Origin: an uncultured Prevotella sp.
GTDB taxonomy: Bacteria > Bacteroidota > Bacteroidia > Bacteroidales > Bacteroidaceae
Reading direction: 5' to 3'
NCBI GenBank assembly: GCA_900770395.1
Contig: CAAGKM010000046.1
Location: forward strand, 119,434 to 183,433
DNA: 64,000 nt
The first letter of the stretch is position 1. Each line of letters begins with the position of its first letter. Positions 32,694 to 42,080 of the stretch are shown in pieces. A model generated the notes under the pieces. It was not told where the DNA came from. It worked only from the letters and a program-made list of their open reading frames with translations, and made no database searches. A program made the translations under genes and the position numbers.

Positions 32694-35273
32694 TTAACGA
32701 ACTGTAGGCCCTAAGTATGACTTTTTGAGCCCGCCCCAGTTTACAATCACCTTTTGAATCATCATGCCAGGGTCTCCACAGATAAATGTCAATGTATGCT
32801 GCTTAAACGACTTGTCAATGTTGAACTTCAGACGTACCTCATCGCCATTTCTCAGCACCTGATCTTTCCATTCCTGAGAATATTCCTTAAACTTGTTCTC
32901 ATACACAGTTGGAGTGCAACCGTCAACAGAAACCCCGATAGCAGTGCTGCGTCCCTCAAATATAGGGAAGAAAGGCACCGTGTGGAGTACAATTTCTATG
33001 CTGTCACTATTGATTTCCGGTAGAGTATATTCTATTCTGGCACTATTCAGGTCGGCAGCATCAGCCACAGGATCAGTAGGACTTCCGAGCTGCACAACAT
33101 GCCAGTCGTATCCGATTCCGTCAACAAGACGTATGGACTGCTGTGCGTCATTGGATATTTTGCTGTAGTTGCGCAGGTCAACAACAAAACAGCTGTCAAG
33201 CCAGTTCTTTTTGTTGTCACAAGATAAGTCTGCCGGCTTTTCCACGAAGTTTGGATTGACAGTCACTTTAGGCATTTTCTGATAAAGCGCACACCAACCG
33301 GGAGCAAGTTTCATCATACCATCCCATTTGCCGTTGAGTATGCTATTGTATTCTTTGGTAAGGGTGGCGATGCTGTCGTATGCCTCTTTTGCCTGACTCG
33401 CCGCCCAGTTTGCACTTGCAAAATCTCCCTTTCCCTGTAGCTCATGGTTGAGCTGTGCCATCAGAAACTTTCGGTTCATCTGGTATTCTGCCTTTACAGG
33501 ATATTCCACCATTTCAAAGAATGAGGCACGCAACGGTTCTTTAAGGTCGGTGGCTATATCGGCGGCAAGATCGGAAATCTGTTTGTAACCGGCAAGACGC
33601 TGCTGGGCCTCATTATAATTGTCGAAAGAATACTCAGTGTCTTTGATTCCGGTATATTCCGGTTTGTCCCATTCACGTTCCCAACCCATGAACTCAGGCT
33701 TGCGGCTCCATGCCAGCTGATAGTGCCTGTCGAGCAAATATTGGAAATCCGAGTGATATTTCTGTCCGAATATTCTTGCAAGCATCTTTGCCTGATGTGT
33801 GTTGATGTTTTTTGTGTCGAAGGAATCAAAATCCCATGCAAAATCCATAAAGGTGGTCATACCGAGTTCCATAGGCTTGATGTCACCTACGTTTAGCAAC
33901 CAATATTTATCCGCTCCCGTGTCGTATGCCTTTTTCAATTCCTCATACATTAGTACAGGTGCGGTAGTGTTTAGCCATAAATAGTCGTGCGGAGCACCAA
34001 GATACGAAAGGTGATAATACACTCCCGAACCGCCCTTGCGCTTCTGTTCCTCAGGATTGCTTACACGCTTCATGTATCCATAGTTATCATCAACCCATAC
34101 AAGTGTAATGTCGTCGGGCACCTTCAGCCCATTCTCATAAATATCCATTGTCTCTTTGTATGGAACGAAAATCTGGGGAATTTGCTCTGCAGGAATATCT
34201 TTATGTCTTTGAAGCATGGCACGCTGGTCGGCAATAACTCTTTCAATAAGAGGGACACGCTCATTCATCGGCATATTTCCACGCAAGCCCGCGTCATGAA
34301 GTCCACGCATGGCTGTAGTATAGATATTTTCAAAACAGGAAGCCTCTCCGAGGCGCTTTTCCCATTTGGCTATTATGGCGTCTTTGTTGGTGGCATAATT
34401 CCAGTCACCGTCTTTATTCTGATCCCATTCCAGCTTCGACGCATTGTTTAAAAGCAGGGGCTCACAATGCGATGTTGTGATAATGATACCAAAAGTGTCG
34501 GCAACGAGCTTGCTCTTGTCGTGGGTGTAGAATGCACCGGTGCAGGAATGCATTGCAGGAGCGAGCATATTACCTTTAAGACGCAGAATCAGTTCGCATA
34601 CTTTTGCGTATGTCCGTGGACCGATATCTCCAAGCTCTTTCTCAAAATTTCTGCTTGCCCACGGCTTCAGTCCCCAGTCCTCATCATTGATGAATATACC
34701 ACGGTATTTCACAGATGGAGACTTTGAAATCATGTCAGCCTTCAACATTAGCTTTCCCTTCTTTTCCACAGGGACATCTGCCCACCAATACCATGGAGAT
34801 ACACCGATTGCCTCACTGACTGCGAATGTACCATAGGCTGCGCCACGGCGGTCGCTTCCGGCAATGACGAGAGCCTTTTCAACGCCTTTAGACGGATTGT
34901 CAACCACCTTAACCACATAGCGCTCCCAGGCATTGTCGATGGCATGTACATCTATTTTTCCTGTCTCACCTAATTTTTTAATGTAGTCATTTCCCTGTAT
35001 TGTGCCTATCACAACCATGTATTTGCATTTAGGCTTTGTTGAGGTGACGACACGGGGCACACGACCTGTAACACGTTCTATATCTCCGGCGAAAAGTTGC
35101 GCCACCTTATTCACTGTCTTGCCATCGGCTTTGGAAATCATTATAGGACAGGTTGTATGGTCCACCAGTGGGAATCCATCAGTATCATCACTGCTTGCTA
35201 AAACAGTGTGGTTCTGTCCGCAAACGGCTGATGCCGCTGCGAACAGAACCATTGTAAGCAAAGTATTTTTCAT
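32694..35273 (-). CDS. GH115 alpha-glucuronidase
   Basis: 859-residue exported enzyme (signal MKNTLLTMVLFAAASAVCG). GH115 enzymes remove 4-O-methyl-glucuronic acid or glucuronic acid side residues, even from internal positions of xylan or arabinogalactan. Family features: the N-terminal domain with MVVIGTIQGN and VIAGSDRRGAAYGTFAVSEA, the barrel starting YRGIFINDEDWGLKPWA, LRLKGNMLAPAMHSC, TLVWVDDNYGYMKRVSN and YHLSYLGAPHDYLWLNTT, and a C-terminal beta-domain. Its presence says the target carries glucuronic acid branches. 31 bp after GH127 in the operon. Confidence 0.95.
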   Translation of the reverse strand: MKNTLLTMVLFAAASAVCGQNHTVLASSDDTDGFPLVDHTTCPIMISKADGKTVNKVAQLFAGDIERVTGRVPRVVTSTKPKCKYMVVIGTIQGNDYIKKLGETGKIDVHAIDNAWERYVVKVVDNPSKGVEKALVIAGSDRRGAAYGTFAVSEAIGVSPWYWWADVPVEKKGKLMLKADMISKSPSVKYRGIFINDEDWGLKPWASRNFEKELGDIGPRTYAKVCELILRLKGNMLAPAMHSCTGAFYTHDKSKLVADTFGIIITTSHCEPLLLNNASKLEWDQNKDGDWNYATNKDAIIAKWEKRLGEASCFENIYTTAMRGLHDAGLRGNMPMNERVPLIERVIADQRAMLQRHKDIPAEQIPQIFVPYKETMDIYENGLKVPDDITLVWVDDNYGYMKRVSNPEEQKRKGGSGVYYHLSYLGAPHDYLWLNTTAPVLMYEELKKAYDTGADKYWLLNVGDIKPMELGMTTFMDFAWDFDSFDTKNINTHQAKMLARIFGQKYHSDFQYLLDRHYQLAWSRKPEFMGWEREWDKPEYTGIKDTEYSFDNYNEAQQRLAGYKQISDLAADIATDLKEPLRASFFEMVEYPVKAEYQMNRKFLMAQLNHELQGKGDFASANWAASQAKEAYDSIATLTKEYNSILNGKWDGMMKLAPGWCALYQKMPKVTVNPNFVEKPADLSCDNKKNWLDSCFVVDLRNYSKISNDAQQSIRLVDGIGYDWHVVQLGSPTDPVADAADLNSARIEYTLPEINSDSIEIVLHTVPFFPIFEGRSTAIGVSVDGCTPTVYENKFKEYSQEWKDQVLRNGDEVRLKFNIDKSFKQHTLTFICGDPGMMIQKVIVNWGGLKKSYLGPTVR

Positions 35274-35304
35274 TATATGAATTTTATCTGTAAATAATCA
35301 ATCT

Positions 35305-37332
35305 TTATTCTCCTAATCCGTCGAGATTGCGTGCCATCCACACGTCCATGTATCCCGTTCCGCGGTGGTTCCACGCATAATACGGAATGAGCGTAAGCCT
35401 AACGTCCCTGGAAGTCAGCTTGCCGTCGGCTGAGATACATGCCTCCTGTGCATTGGTCACGATGATGCTTGTCACTCCGAACGGCTTGCCGTCGCCCTCT
35501 GTATTCCTTATGCTGTAGTCGGGATTCACCTCAAAAATGGGCTTGCGGCTGAGCAGAACATGGTGGCTGTTGAAGCCGCTGTTGTCAGCCTGCTCGGCAC
35601 AGTAGACAATAGGACCGCGCTCAACGGCTATCTTTCCACGGTCGTCGGCAACCTTGGAACTGGCAACTACCGCACGGGGCTGCATGTCGAAGTGTACACG
35701 CACCACGTCACCCTTCTTCCAGCGGCGGCTGATGGCGAGATAGCCGTTCCGCAGCTCATCCTTCACTTCATCACCGTTGACTGTCACCCTATAGCCCGTC
35801 TTCACGTCGTCGGCAAAGCTGTAGAGGTCACTCGGTACCACCTCGCCACGCACCCATCCCGGTATGCGCACCATCATGGCGAAATCACGTCCTTTATTCT
35901 TGGTCACACGTATGGCGATGTCGCCGTCCCACGGATAGCGCGTTTCCTGCTCAACAGCCACTTCCTTGCCGCCCACCTGCATCGTTGCAGTACCTGCAGC
36001 AAAGAGGTTAACGTACAGGCTGTTGTCTTTCACGGCATACACATAGCCTGGCAGCGACGGTATGAAGCGGCTGAGATTGCTCGGACAGCAGGCACAGCCA
36101 AACCATGGTTGGCGTGTGGTTGTGTTGTCGGCATTGAAGGCATACTTGCCGTCAGCCGCCAGCGGGTTGGGATAGAAGAACCTGCCGCCGTCCACCGACA
36201 TACCGCTTATCACACCGTTGTATAATGTGCGCTCCAAGCAGTCGATATATTTTGCGTCACCGTGGAAGAGGAACATACGGTGGAACAGGTAAACCATGGA
36301 TATGGCGGCACAGGTCTCGTTATATGCCGTCAGGTTGGGCAGTTCATAGTTGTTTCCGAATGCCTCGCCTGCGTGGCGTGCCCCCACACCTCCTGTGAGG
36401 TAATACTTCTTGCCCACAATGTTCTCCCAAATGGTGTCAATGGCTTTAATGTATGAGCTGTCGCCGGTGATGGCTGCGACATCCGCCATACCGGCATACA
36501 TATATCCGGCACGCACAGCATGCCCAACAGCCTCATTCTGCTCCATTATAGGCTTATGCGACTGCAGATAGATGTCCTTGCGTGCAGTTGTGCCACGGGC
36601 ATCGAGAAAGAACTTCGCCTGGTCAAGATACTTCTTGTCGTGTGTCACGGTGTAAAGTCGCACAAACGCCATCTCGGCTATCTGATGTCCTGGAATAACC
36701 CGTTTCTTGCCCGGTCCGTCACCTATGTTGCGGCACACGCAGTCGGCATAACGGATGGCTATATCGAGAAAGTTACGCTTGCCAGTAGCCTGATAGTGGG
36801 CTACGGCTCCCTCCACCATGTGACCGAGGTTGTAAAACTCGTGGCTGAGGTTCTCCACCTCCGACCACCGCTCTGGTCCTGACCATGCGTGGGGGTGCTT
36901 GGGGTTCATGGTACGGGCAGTATAGAGATAGCCGTCGGGCTCCTGCGCCGCGGCAACAACAACTAGTACGCTGTCTATGTATTTTTCCAGTTTCTTATCG
37001 GGATAAGTCTGCAGCAGGTAGCTTGCTCCCTCGATGGTCTTATACACATCGGTGTCATCAAAAGAGAAACCGCCTACCTTATAGCCGTCGCTCGGGTGGG
37101 CAGCCTTTACGAAATTGGCGTAGCGCCCTTCACTCTCGCATTTGCTGAAAGCGAGCGGAATTGTCACCTCACGCGCCGCCTTGATACGGTCGCCCCAGAA
37201 AGTGTTGGGGGCAATCTTCACCGATGTGAATGCCACCGGCGTATACGGATAGCCGTAATTATGGTTCTGCGCCGTGGCAGAATGTGCAGCTAACACCGTA
37301 GCTGCAAATATAATTGCAGTAGTCTTTTTCAT
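35305..37332 (-). CDS. GH127 (DUF1680) beta-L-arabinofuranosidase
   Basis: 675 residues with signal peptide (AIIFAATVLAAHSATAQ). Retaining beta-L-arabinofuranosidase family with an (alpha/alpha)6 barrel and a zinc-bound catalytic cysteine. The metal and nucleophile set is visible: Glu and Cys in TAYNETCAAIS near residue 337 and the Cys pair in GCACCPSNLSRF near 415. FGNNYELPNLT and SHEFYNLGHMVEGAVAHY are also characteristic. Substrates in the family are beta-L-Araf caps of pectic or arabinogalactan side chains and of hydroxyproline glycoproteins. The ATG overlaps the upstream GH43 stop by 4 bp. Confidence 0.95.
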   Translation of the reverse strand: MKKTTAIIFAATVLAAHSATAQNHNYGYPYTPVAFTSVKIAPNTFWGDRIKAAREVTIPLAFSKCESEGRYANFVKAAHPSDGYKVGGFSFDDTDVYKTIEGASYLLQTYPDKKLEKYIDSVLVVVAAAQEPDGYLYTARTMNPKHPHAWSGPERWSEVENLSHEFYNLGHMVEGAVAHYQATGKRNFLDIAIRYADCVCRNIGDGPGKKRVIPGHQIAEMAFVRLYTVTHDKKYLDQAKFFLDARGTTARKDIYLQSHKPIMEQNEAVGHAVRAGYMYAGMADVAAITGDSSYIKAIDTIWENIVGKKYYLTGGVGARHAGEAFGNNYELPNLTAYNETCAAISMVYLFHRMFLFHGDAKYIDCLERTLYNGVISGMSVDGGRFFYPNPLAADGKYAFNADNTTTRQPWFGCACCPSNLSRFIPSLPGYVYAVKDNSLYVNLFAAGTATMQVGGKEVAVEQETRYPWDGDIAIRVTKNKGRDFAMMVRIPGWVRGEVVPSDLYSFADDVKTGYRVTVNGDEVKDELRNGYLAISRRWKKGDVVRVHFDMQPRAVVASSKVADDRGKIAVERGPIVYCAEQADNSGFNSHHVLLSRKPIFEVNPDYSIRNTEGDGKPFGVTSIIVTNAQEACISADGKLTSRDVRLTLIPYYAWNHRGTGYMDVWMARNLDGLGE

Positions 37333-38411
37333 TTTCTGTTCCAGTATTTTTCAAGTTTCTTTGCCTCCTTCTTCGTTATCTGTATCACGCTGCCATGTTT
37401 GGGCGACACGAAGTTGGTGGCTTTCATCACTCCCTCGTTGAAACGTCCCAGCGGCTTGAATGTCTTGAAGTCGGTGGTCTCGACGAAGCCGAAGTTATGG
37501 GGATTGATGCTGAATATGTCGTACATCACCACCCACTTGTCCTCGCCTATGCGCTTCCATGTGTTTGGTGCCTCGCATGAGCCTTTCTCCGCGTCTATCT
37601 GCTCATGCACATAGTCACTGAACGAATTTATCTTATCGGAAATCATATATTTAATGCCGCCGGGATTCTCCTGCGCCACGTATGTCATGAAATAACGTCC
37701 GTCGGGCATTGGACAAATGTCGGCATCGAGCACCTGTATTTTCTCATTGGGGTATTCAAAGAGCAGTTTCGGTTCTGTCTCAAGCGATGTAAAATCGTCA
37801 TTGGCATAACAGTAATACAATTTTGTTCTGCCACCGGCATGCTGACGTATCGTAAAATACACCATCAGCTTTCCCACTGCCGGGTCCCAGATTGTCTCCG
37901 GCGCCCATGCGCAGCCAAGCTCCCCAAACTGTTTCGGGAAAAGCTTGTCTATACGCACTTCGGTGTGAGTCCAGTGTATTAGGTCATCAGATTTCATCAA
38001 CACCAGTCCACGGTTGTTTCCCCATCCGTATTTTTCATCGCGCTCCCATTTTGTTGTTCGCAGTCCCTTTTCCTTGCCGTAAATATGCAGGTCGGTCATG
38101 GCTATATAGAACCTGCCGTTGGGAGCGCGGTATATATGCGGATCGCGTATGCCGCGCTGGTCGGCAATGGAATCACCCGAAATTACCGGCTCACCATTGT
38201 TTACAGCAGTAAACGTATATCCGTCATAACTCACCGCCATAAACAGACTATGAGTTGCATCATTGAAAAATGTAAACAGATAGGCACCCATGTCTTTCTC
38301 TGTTATTTGTCTTTTCGACCATCCGGTCGTTGCAGCCATCATCAGCAGCATCACAACAGCAAATCGTGCTGTGATGCTTACTGATATTTGTGATATTGAA
38401 TTTTTCTTCAT
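37329..38411 (-). CDS. GH43-family-like glycosidase, single module
   Basis: 360 residues. The N-terminal ~33 residues contain a hydrophobic stretch (FAVVMLLMMAATTGWS), likely a signal peptide. One five-bladed propeller follows: QRGIRDPHIYRAPNGRFYIA, CAWAPETIWDPAVGKLMVYF, CEAPNTWKRIGEDKWVVMYD. It is close to the N-terminal half of the double GH43 at 30709, including the LVLMKSDDLIHWTH segment, and probably shares a substrate, likely an arabinose- or galactose-containing side chain. Translationally coupled to GH127. Confidence 0.85.
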   Translation of the reverse strand: MKKNSISQISVSITARFAVVMLLMMAATTGWSKRQITEKDMGAYLFTFFNDATHSLFMAVSYDGYTFTAVNNGEPVISGDSIADQRGIRDPHIYRAPNGRFYIAMTDLHIYGKEKGLRTTKWERDEKYGWGNNRGLVLMKSDDLIHWTHTEVRIDKLFPKQFGELGCAWAPETIWDPAVGKLMVYFTIRQHAGGRTKLYYCYANDDFTSLETEPKLLFEYPNEKIQVLDADICPMPDGRYFMTYVAQENPGGIKYMISDKINSFSDYVHEQIDAEKGSCEAPNTWKRIGEDKWVVMYDIFSINPHNFGFVETTDFKTFKPLGRFNEGVMKATNFVSPKHGSVIQITKKEAKKLEKYWNRK

Positions 38412-38434
38412 TGTTCTTTCACCTTACGTTTTAC

Positions 38435-40762
38435 TTAGAACAGGTCTTTTGTCGGGCTTCCGTCACCCCAGTGATGATCCTTCGGGAACGGCTCTCCTCC
38501 CCACGCCTTAATCTGAGTCCAGGGCTGTGCGGCATCGGTCCAGAAAGGATGCGAGGCAGGCAGTCCGAGCGGCATGAACGCCAGCGTGGTCATATACAGG
38601 CTGCCGTTGTTGGTGTACCAGTCGGCTACGTTGGGCTGCCGTCCGCAGAAGCCAATGGTGAGGTAGCCTTTCTCGTTGAAATTCTCCTTGCCGTCAAACA
38701 TACGGTGCATCACGGCGGTGAGCGCCGAGCGGACCTGACCGTTAGACAGTCCGGCAGGCAACATGTCATACCAAGCCATGAGCGCCAGCGGCTGCATTGC
38801 CGCCAGACGGTAAGGGATGGAGCGTCCGAAAACGGGGAAGGTGCCTTCGGGAGAAATCATGCGCTCAAGCACGATGCTGAATTTCTTGGTGCGGTTGAGC
38901 GCACGCTTGTGATAGTTCTTATAGTGTATGCGGGTGTATGCCTTTGCGTCAATCATGTTCTGCAATGTCTCCAAGTACATAGGGTGGAACACATAGCTGC
39001 TGTAGTAGTCGAAGGCGAAGCTCGGACCGTCGGCATACCATCCGTCGCCGGTGTACCATTCCTCGGTCTTGCGTATTGCCGAGTTCACACGGTACTGGTC
39101 GTAGGGCGCTCCCGCCTTGGCGAGAAAGCTCTCGATGGTCGACGAGAACAGCAGCCAGTTGGTGTATGGCGGGTCAATGTCGCGCAGCTTCGTAAACTCC
39201 TTTATGTAGCGCTGCTTTGTCACATCGTCGAGCGGTTGCCACAGTACGTCATACGCACGTATGAAACTCTCTGCCACATACGCCGCATCCACAAGGTTCT
39301 GACCTCCTATGCCCCAGCACAGATAGTCGGGACTCTCAGGGTCCACGGCATTCTTGTAGCTCTTCAACGCCCACTCTCTCAGCTGTTTTCTCTTCTGTCC
39401 CTCGTCGGTGTTGTCATCGGGCAGTGTGAGCCACGGTGCAACTCCTGCCATGAGTCTGCCGAAGCACTCCATGTATAGCACCTTCTTGTTGCGGTTGTCA
39501 AAACTGGGGCTGAATTCCGTCTGCATGTTCTTCTGCAGCTCGCCCTTTGCCATGTTGCTGAGCACGGGCTCCGCCATATTATATAATAAGGTGTACCAAT
39601 ACTTGCGGTCGCCGTTCTGAGCAGCGTCTCTTGCCTCCAGATACCTCACGCGCTCGCATGCCGCCAGCAGGAATGCGCTGACACCGAAGTCAGCCTCACT
39701 CTTGGTGTCAATCACCTGTCCGGGAATGGCACGGTCACCTATTGGCTGCACATAGCCCACGCGCCCGTCCTTCTGAAGAGCCTTCTCCGACAGATATTTC
39801 CACGCCCGGTCAAGCACGGGCATATATGTTTCTTCATCAAGCAGACCGTTGTTCACTCCCCACATCAGACCGTAGGCAAAGAACGCCGTGCCGCTGGTCT
39901 CGGGACCGGGAGCATGCTCGGGGTCGAGCATCGAGCGGGTCCAGTAGCCATCCTTCTGCTGGCATCCAGCCACAGCTTTTGCGAGTTTCAGATATTTGTC
40001 GACAAAGAACTGACGGTGCTTATAGTCGGCAGGCAAGTCCTGCAGCACCTTTGCCAGTCCTGCAAGCACCCAACCGTCGCCCCTTGCCCAGAAGTCCTTC
40101 TTGCCGTTTGCGCTCTTGTGCTTGGGATAGGCATATCGCGCATCGCGGAAATACAGTCCAGTCTCCTTGTCGAGCATTATGGAGTCGCTGTAAAGGATGT
40201 ACTCATACAGCTTGTCGAGATAGAGGCTGTTGCCCGTCACCCCGTAGAGCTTTGTCATCACAGGCATCACCATATACAGTCCGTCAGCCCACCACCAGTA
40301 GTCGTGTGCTTTGGTGCCCATCTCATACTCCATCACCTCGCGTGCACGGCGTATCCTGCCGTCATCGGGCAAAATGTTGTAAAGGTCGATATATGTCTGG
40401 AAGCATATCTGCCAGTCGCCGAAGAGCACATGCTCCTGAGTCTCGCCGTAGTCATACTTCCACTTGCTGCGGTCGTCCGACGTTGCACCTTTCCACTTGT
40501 TGTGCTCAGCCCACGCCATCGAGTAGTCCAGATAGCGCCTGTTGCCCGTAAGCCTGTAGGCCTCCATGTTTCCAGTGTGATAGGCAGCCACGTGCCAGAA
40601 CGGCGTTGCCTCGGGTTTGTGGCGGTTCTGCCAGTTGGTGTTCACCTTGTCAATGATGCTTCGCACCTTTGCAGCCTCTCCCTTCGTGGCGGCTGTGGCA
40701 ATGCTTGTCAGCGCCAACAGGAAAAAAGAGAGCACCGCACATCTTTTCATTCTGCTTGTCAT
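38435..40762 (-). CDS. GH105 unsaturated glycuronyl hydrolase fused to DUF2264
   Basis: 775 residues with signal peptide (CAVLSFFLLALTSIATAA). Residues ~30-375 are a GH88/GH105 barrel (YWWWADGLYMVMPVMTKLYG, WARGDGWVLAGLAKVL, TSGTAFFAYGLMWGV), which opens unsaturated galacturonyl or glucuronyl residues left by lyases. Residues ~395-775 form a DUF2264 domain (GGQNLVDAAYVAESFIRAYD, YADGPSFAFDYYSSYVFHPM, GRSIPYRLAAMQPLALMAWY). Placing both in one chain suggests joint processing of rhamnogalacturonan- or uronate-type oligosaccharides. First gene of the eight-gene downstream operon, behind a terminator-like hairpin and its own -7 element. Confidence 0.9.
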   Translation of the reverse strand: MTSRMKRCAVLSFFLLALTSIATAATKGEAAKVRSIIDKVNTNWQNRHKPEATPFWHVAAYHTGNMEAYRLTGNRRYLDYSMAWAEHNKWKGATSDDRSKWKYDYGETQEHVLFGDWQICFQTYIDLYNILPDDGRIRRAREVMEYEMGTKAHDYWWWADGLYMVMPVMTKLYGVTGNSLYLDKLYEYILYSDSIMLDKETGLYFRDARYAYPKHKSANGKKDFWARGDGWVLAGLAKVLQDLPADYKHRQFFVDKYLKLAKAVAGCQQKDGYWTRSMLDPEHAPGPETSGTAFFAYGLMWGVNNGLLDEETYMPVLDRAWKYLSEKALQKDGRVGYVQPIGDRAIPGQVIDTKSEADFGVSAFLLAACERVRYLEARDAAQNGDRKYWYTLLYNMAEPVLSNMAKGELQKNMQTEFSPSFDNRNKKVLYMECFGRLMAGVAPWLTLPDDNTDEGQKRKQLREWALKSYKNAVDPESPDYLCWGIGGQNLVDAAYVAESFIRAYDVLWQPLDDVTKQRYIKEFTKLRDIDPPYTNWLLFSSTIESFLAKAGAPYDQYRVNSAIRKTEEWYTGDGWYADGPSFAFDYYSSYVFHPMYLETLQNMIDAKAYTRIHYKNYHKRALNRTKKFSIVLERMISPEGTFPVFGRSIPYRLAAMQPLALMAWYDMLPAGLSNGQVRSALTAVMHRMFDGKENFNEKGYLTIGFCGRQPNVADWYTNNGSLYMTTLAFMPLGLPASHPFWTDAAQPWTQIKAWGGEPFPKDHHWGDGSPTKDLF

Positions 40763-40789
40763 ATTTTAATTTATTCATTAAAGTTTCTA

Positions 40790-40797
40790 CAAAAGTA
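40790..40797 (-). promoter_or_regulatory. -7 element of the GH105-GH35 operon
   Basis: Minus-strand TACTTTTG, 28 bp upstream of the GH105 start. A TTTG at the -33 distance is lacking. Suggests a second PUL transcript besides SusC-SusD-GH43. Confidence 0.5.
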
Positions 40798-40849
40798 ACA
40801 TTATTTCCGTATATTCTGAGCTGACAGTTTTATTATTTATGTTTTTTTT

Positions 40850-40890
40850 GTAAAAATCCCATATCTAACGCTTCAGACATGGGATTTTAC
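40850..40890 (-). terminator. Terminator-like hairpin after SusC-SusD-GH43
   Basis: ATCCCAT and ATGGGAT arms with A/T-rich flanks (GTAAAAATCCCAT / ATGGGATTTTAC) form a 12-bp stem around a 16-nt loop. On the minus strand the stem ends in a T5 stretch. It separates the first and second PUL transcription units. Confidence 0.55.
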
Positions 40891-40940
40891 AACTAACTAA
40901 ATTTAAATTAAATAAAAAACTACCTAAAACATGAACCGAA

Positions 40941-42053
40941 TTATCTTAATGTCCATTCTTTCTGCCATCTTATCACGGGCACCGCATTCTCATACTCTAT
41001 CGGCAGCCATATATAACGCGCGTCGCTCGGATGCTCCGGCCGCCAGATGTCTGCCATGAAGATGAACATCGGCTCCTTTCTGCCCTCCACCTTTAATATA
41101 TATGTGCTCTGTCCCTCAAAAGTTATGTCAGCCTTTGGACCACGGCATGGATTGTCCACCTGTGTCCACGGTCCTGTGATGCTCTTTGCCCAGAACATAC
41201 GCGCCTTGTTGGGAGCCCATCCTGTGCATCCGCTCGTTATCATCCAGTATGTGCCGTCCTTCTTAAACAGCGCCGGAGCCTCGTTCTGTCCGCCTGGAGC
41301 CATGCGCCAGTAGCGACCTGTGTGGGCGGTGTAGTCGTCGGTAAGCTCGGCTATCTGCAGCGTCAGGTTGTCTTCCGACGAGTAGATGTGGTATGCCTTC
41401 CCGTTGTCGTCCACGTACACGGTCTGGTCGCGTGCCATCTGTCCGCCGTCATAGTCGCGCTGCATAAACATTCCGCGCTCTATCTCCTTGCGCCATTCAG
41501 GAGTCCACCACTCCATCTTCTTGTCAAGGCTCGCCTTCAATCCGTCAACGAGCGACGTGTTGAAACCCTGTGCATACGTCTTGGGCAGCACACGCCCCGA
41601 CCTGAGATACTTGAACGGGCCGCAAGGCGTATCGCTCACCGCCACTCCATAGCGTGCGGCGCGATAGCCTTTGCCCTTCAGCTCAAGGTGAAACCACATC
41701 ACAAACTTTCCTGTCTTCTTGCAGTATATCACCTTTGGGCGCTCCAGAATACAACCTTTTTCTATATCGCTTCCCTTCTCATCGGTCACGGCAAGAGCCA
41801 CGCCGCGGTCGGTCCAGTCTACGAGATTCTTCGAGCTGTAGCATGTCACTCCCACGTATGCCGAGCTGGTGGTGTCAGCCTTGTGCTCGCCATACCAGTA
41901 GTAAGTTCCCTCATGGTACATCACACCGCCGCCGTGGGCGTTGATGTGGCGACCGTTGTTGTCGTGCCACAGTTGTCCGGGGCGAAATGTGCCCTGTGAA
42001 TGGCACATCATCGCCACGGCAACCATGCAGAAAAGAAAATAGTATCTTATCAT
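40941..42053 (-). CDS. GH43-family glycosidase (subfamily 34-like)
   Basis: 370 residues, signal peptide YYFLFCMVAVAMMCHSQG. The N-terminal HDNNGRHINAHGGGVMYHEG followed by YYWYGEHK is the pattern of GH43 subfamily 34 proteins, which include exo-acting galactosidases of arabinogalactan loci. ILERPKVIYCKKTGKFVMWF and GQNEAPALFKKDGTYWMIT supply later propeller blades. It is the gene directly after SusD (27 bp gap) and the last in the first transcript, so it probably acts early on imported oligosaccharides. Confidence 0.85.
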   Translation of the reverse strand: MIRYYFLFCMVAVAMMCHSQGTFRPGQLWHDNNGRHINAHGGGVMYHEGTYYWYGEHKADTTSSAYVGVTCYSSKNLVDWTDRGVALAVTDEKGSDIEKGCILERPKVIYCKKTGKFVMWFHLELKGKGYRAARYGVAVSDTPCGPFKYLRSGRVLPKTYAQGFNTSLVDGLKASLDKKMEWWTPEWRKEIERGMFMQRDYDGGQMARDQTVYVDDNGKAYHIYSSEDNLTLQIAELTDDYTAHTGRYWRMAPGGQNEAPALFKKDGTYWMITSGCTGWAPNKARMFWAKSITGPWTQVDNPCRGPKADITFEGQSTYILKVEGRKEPMFIFMADIWRPEHPSDARYIWLPIEYENAVPVIRWQKEWTLR

Positions 42054-42080
42054 ATTCTTTTTAGGAATATATTTTCTGTA

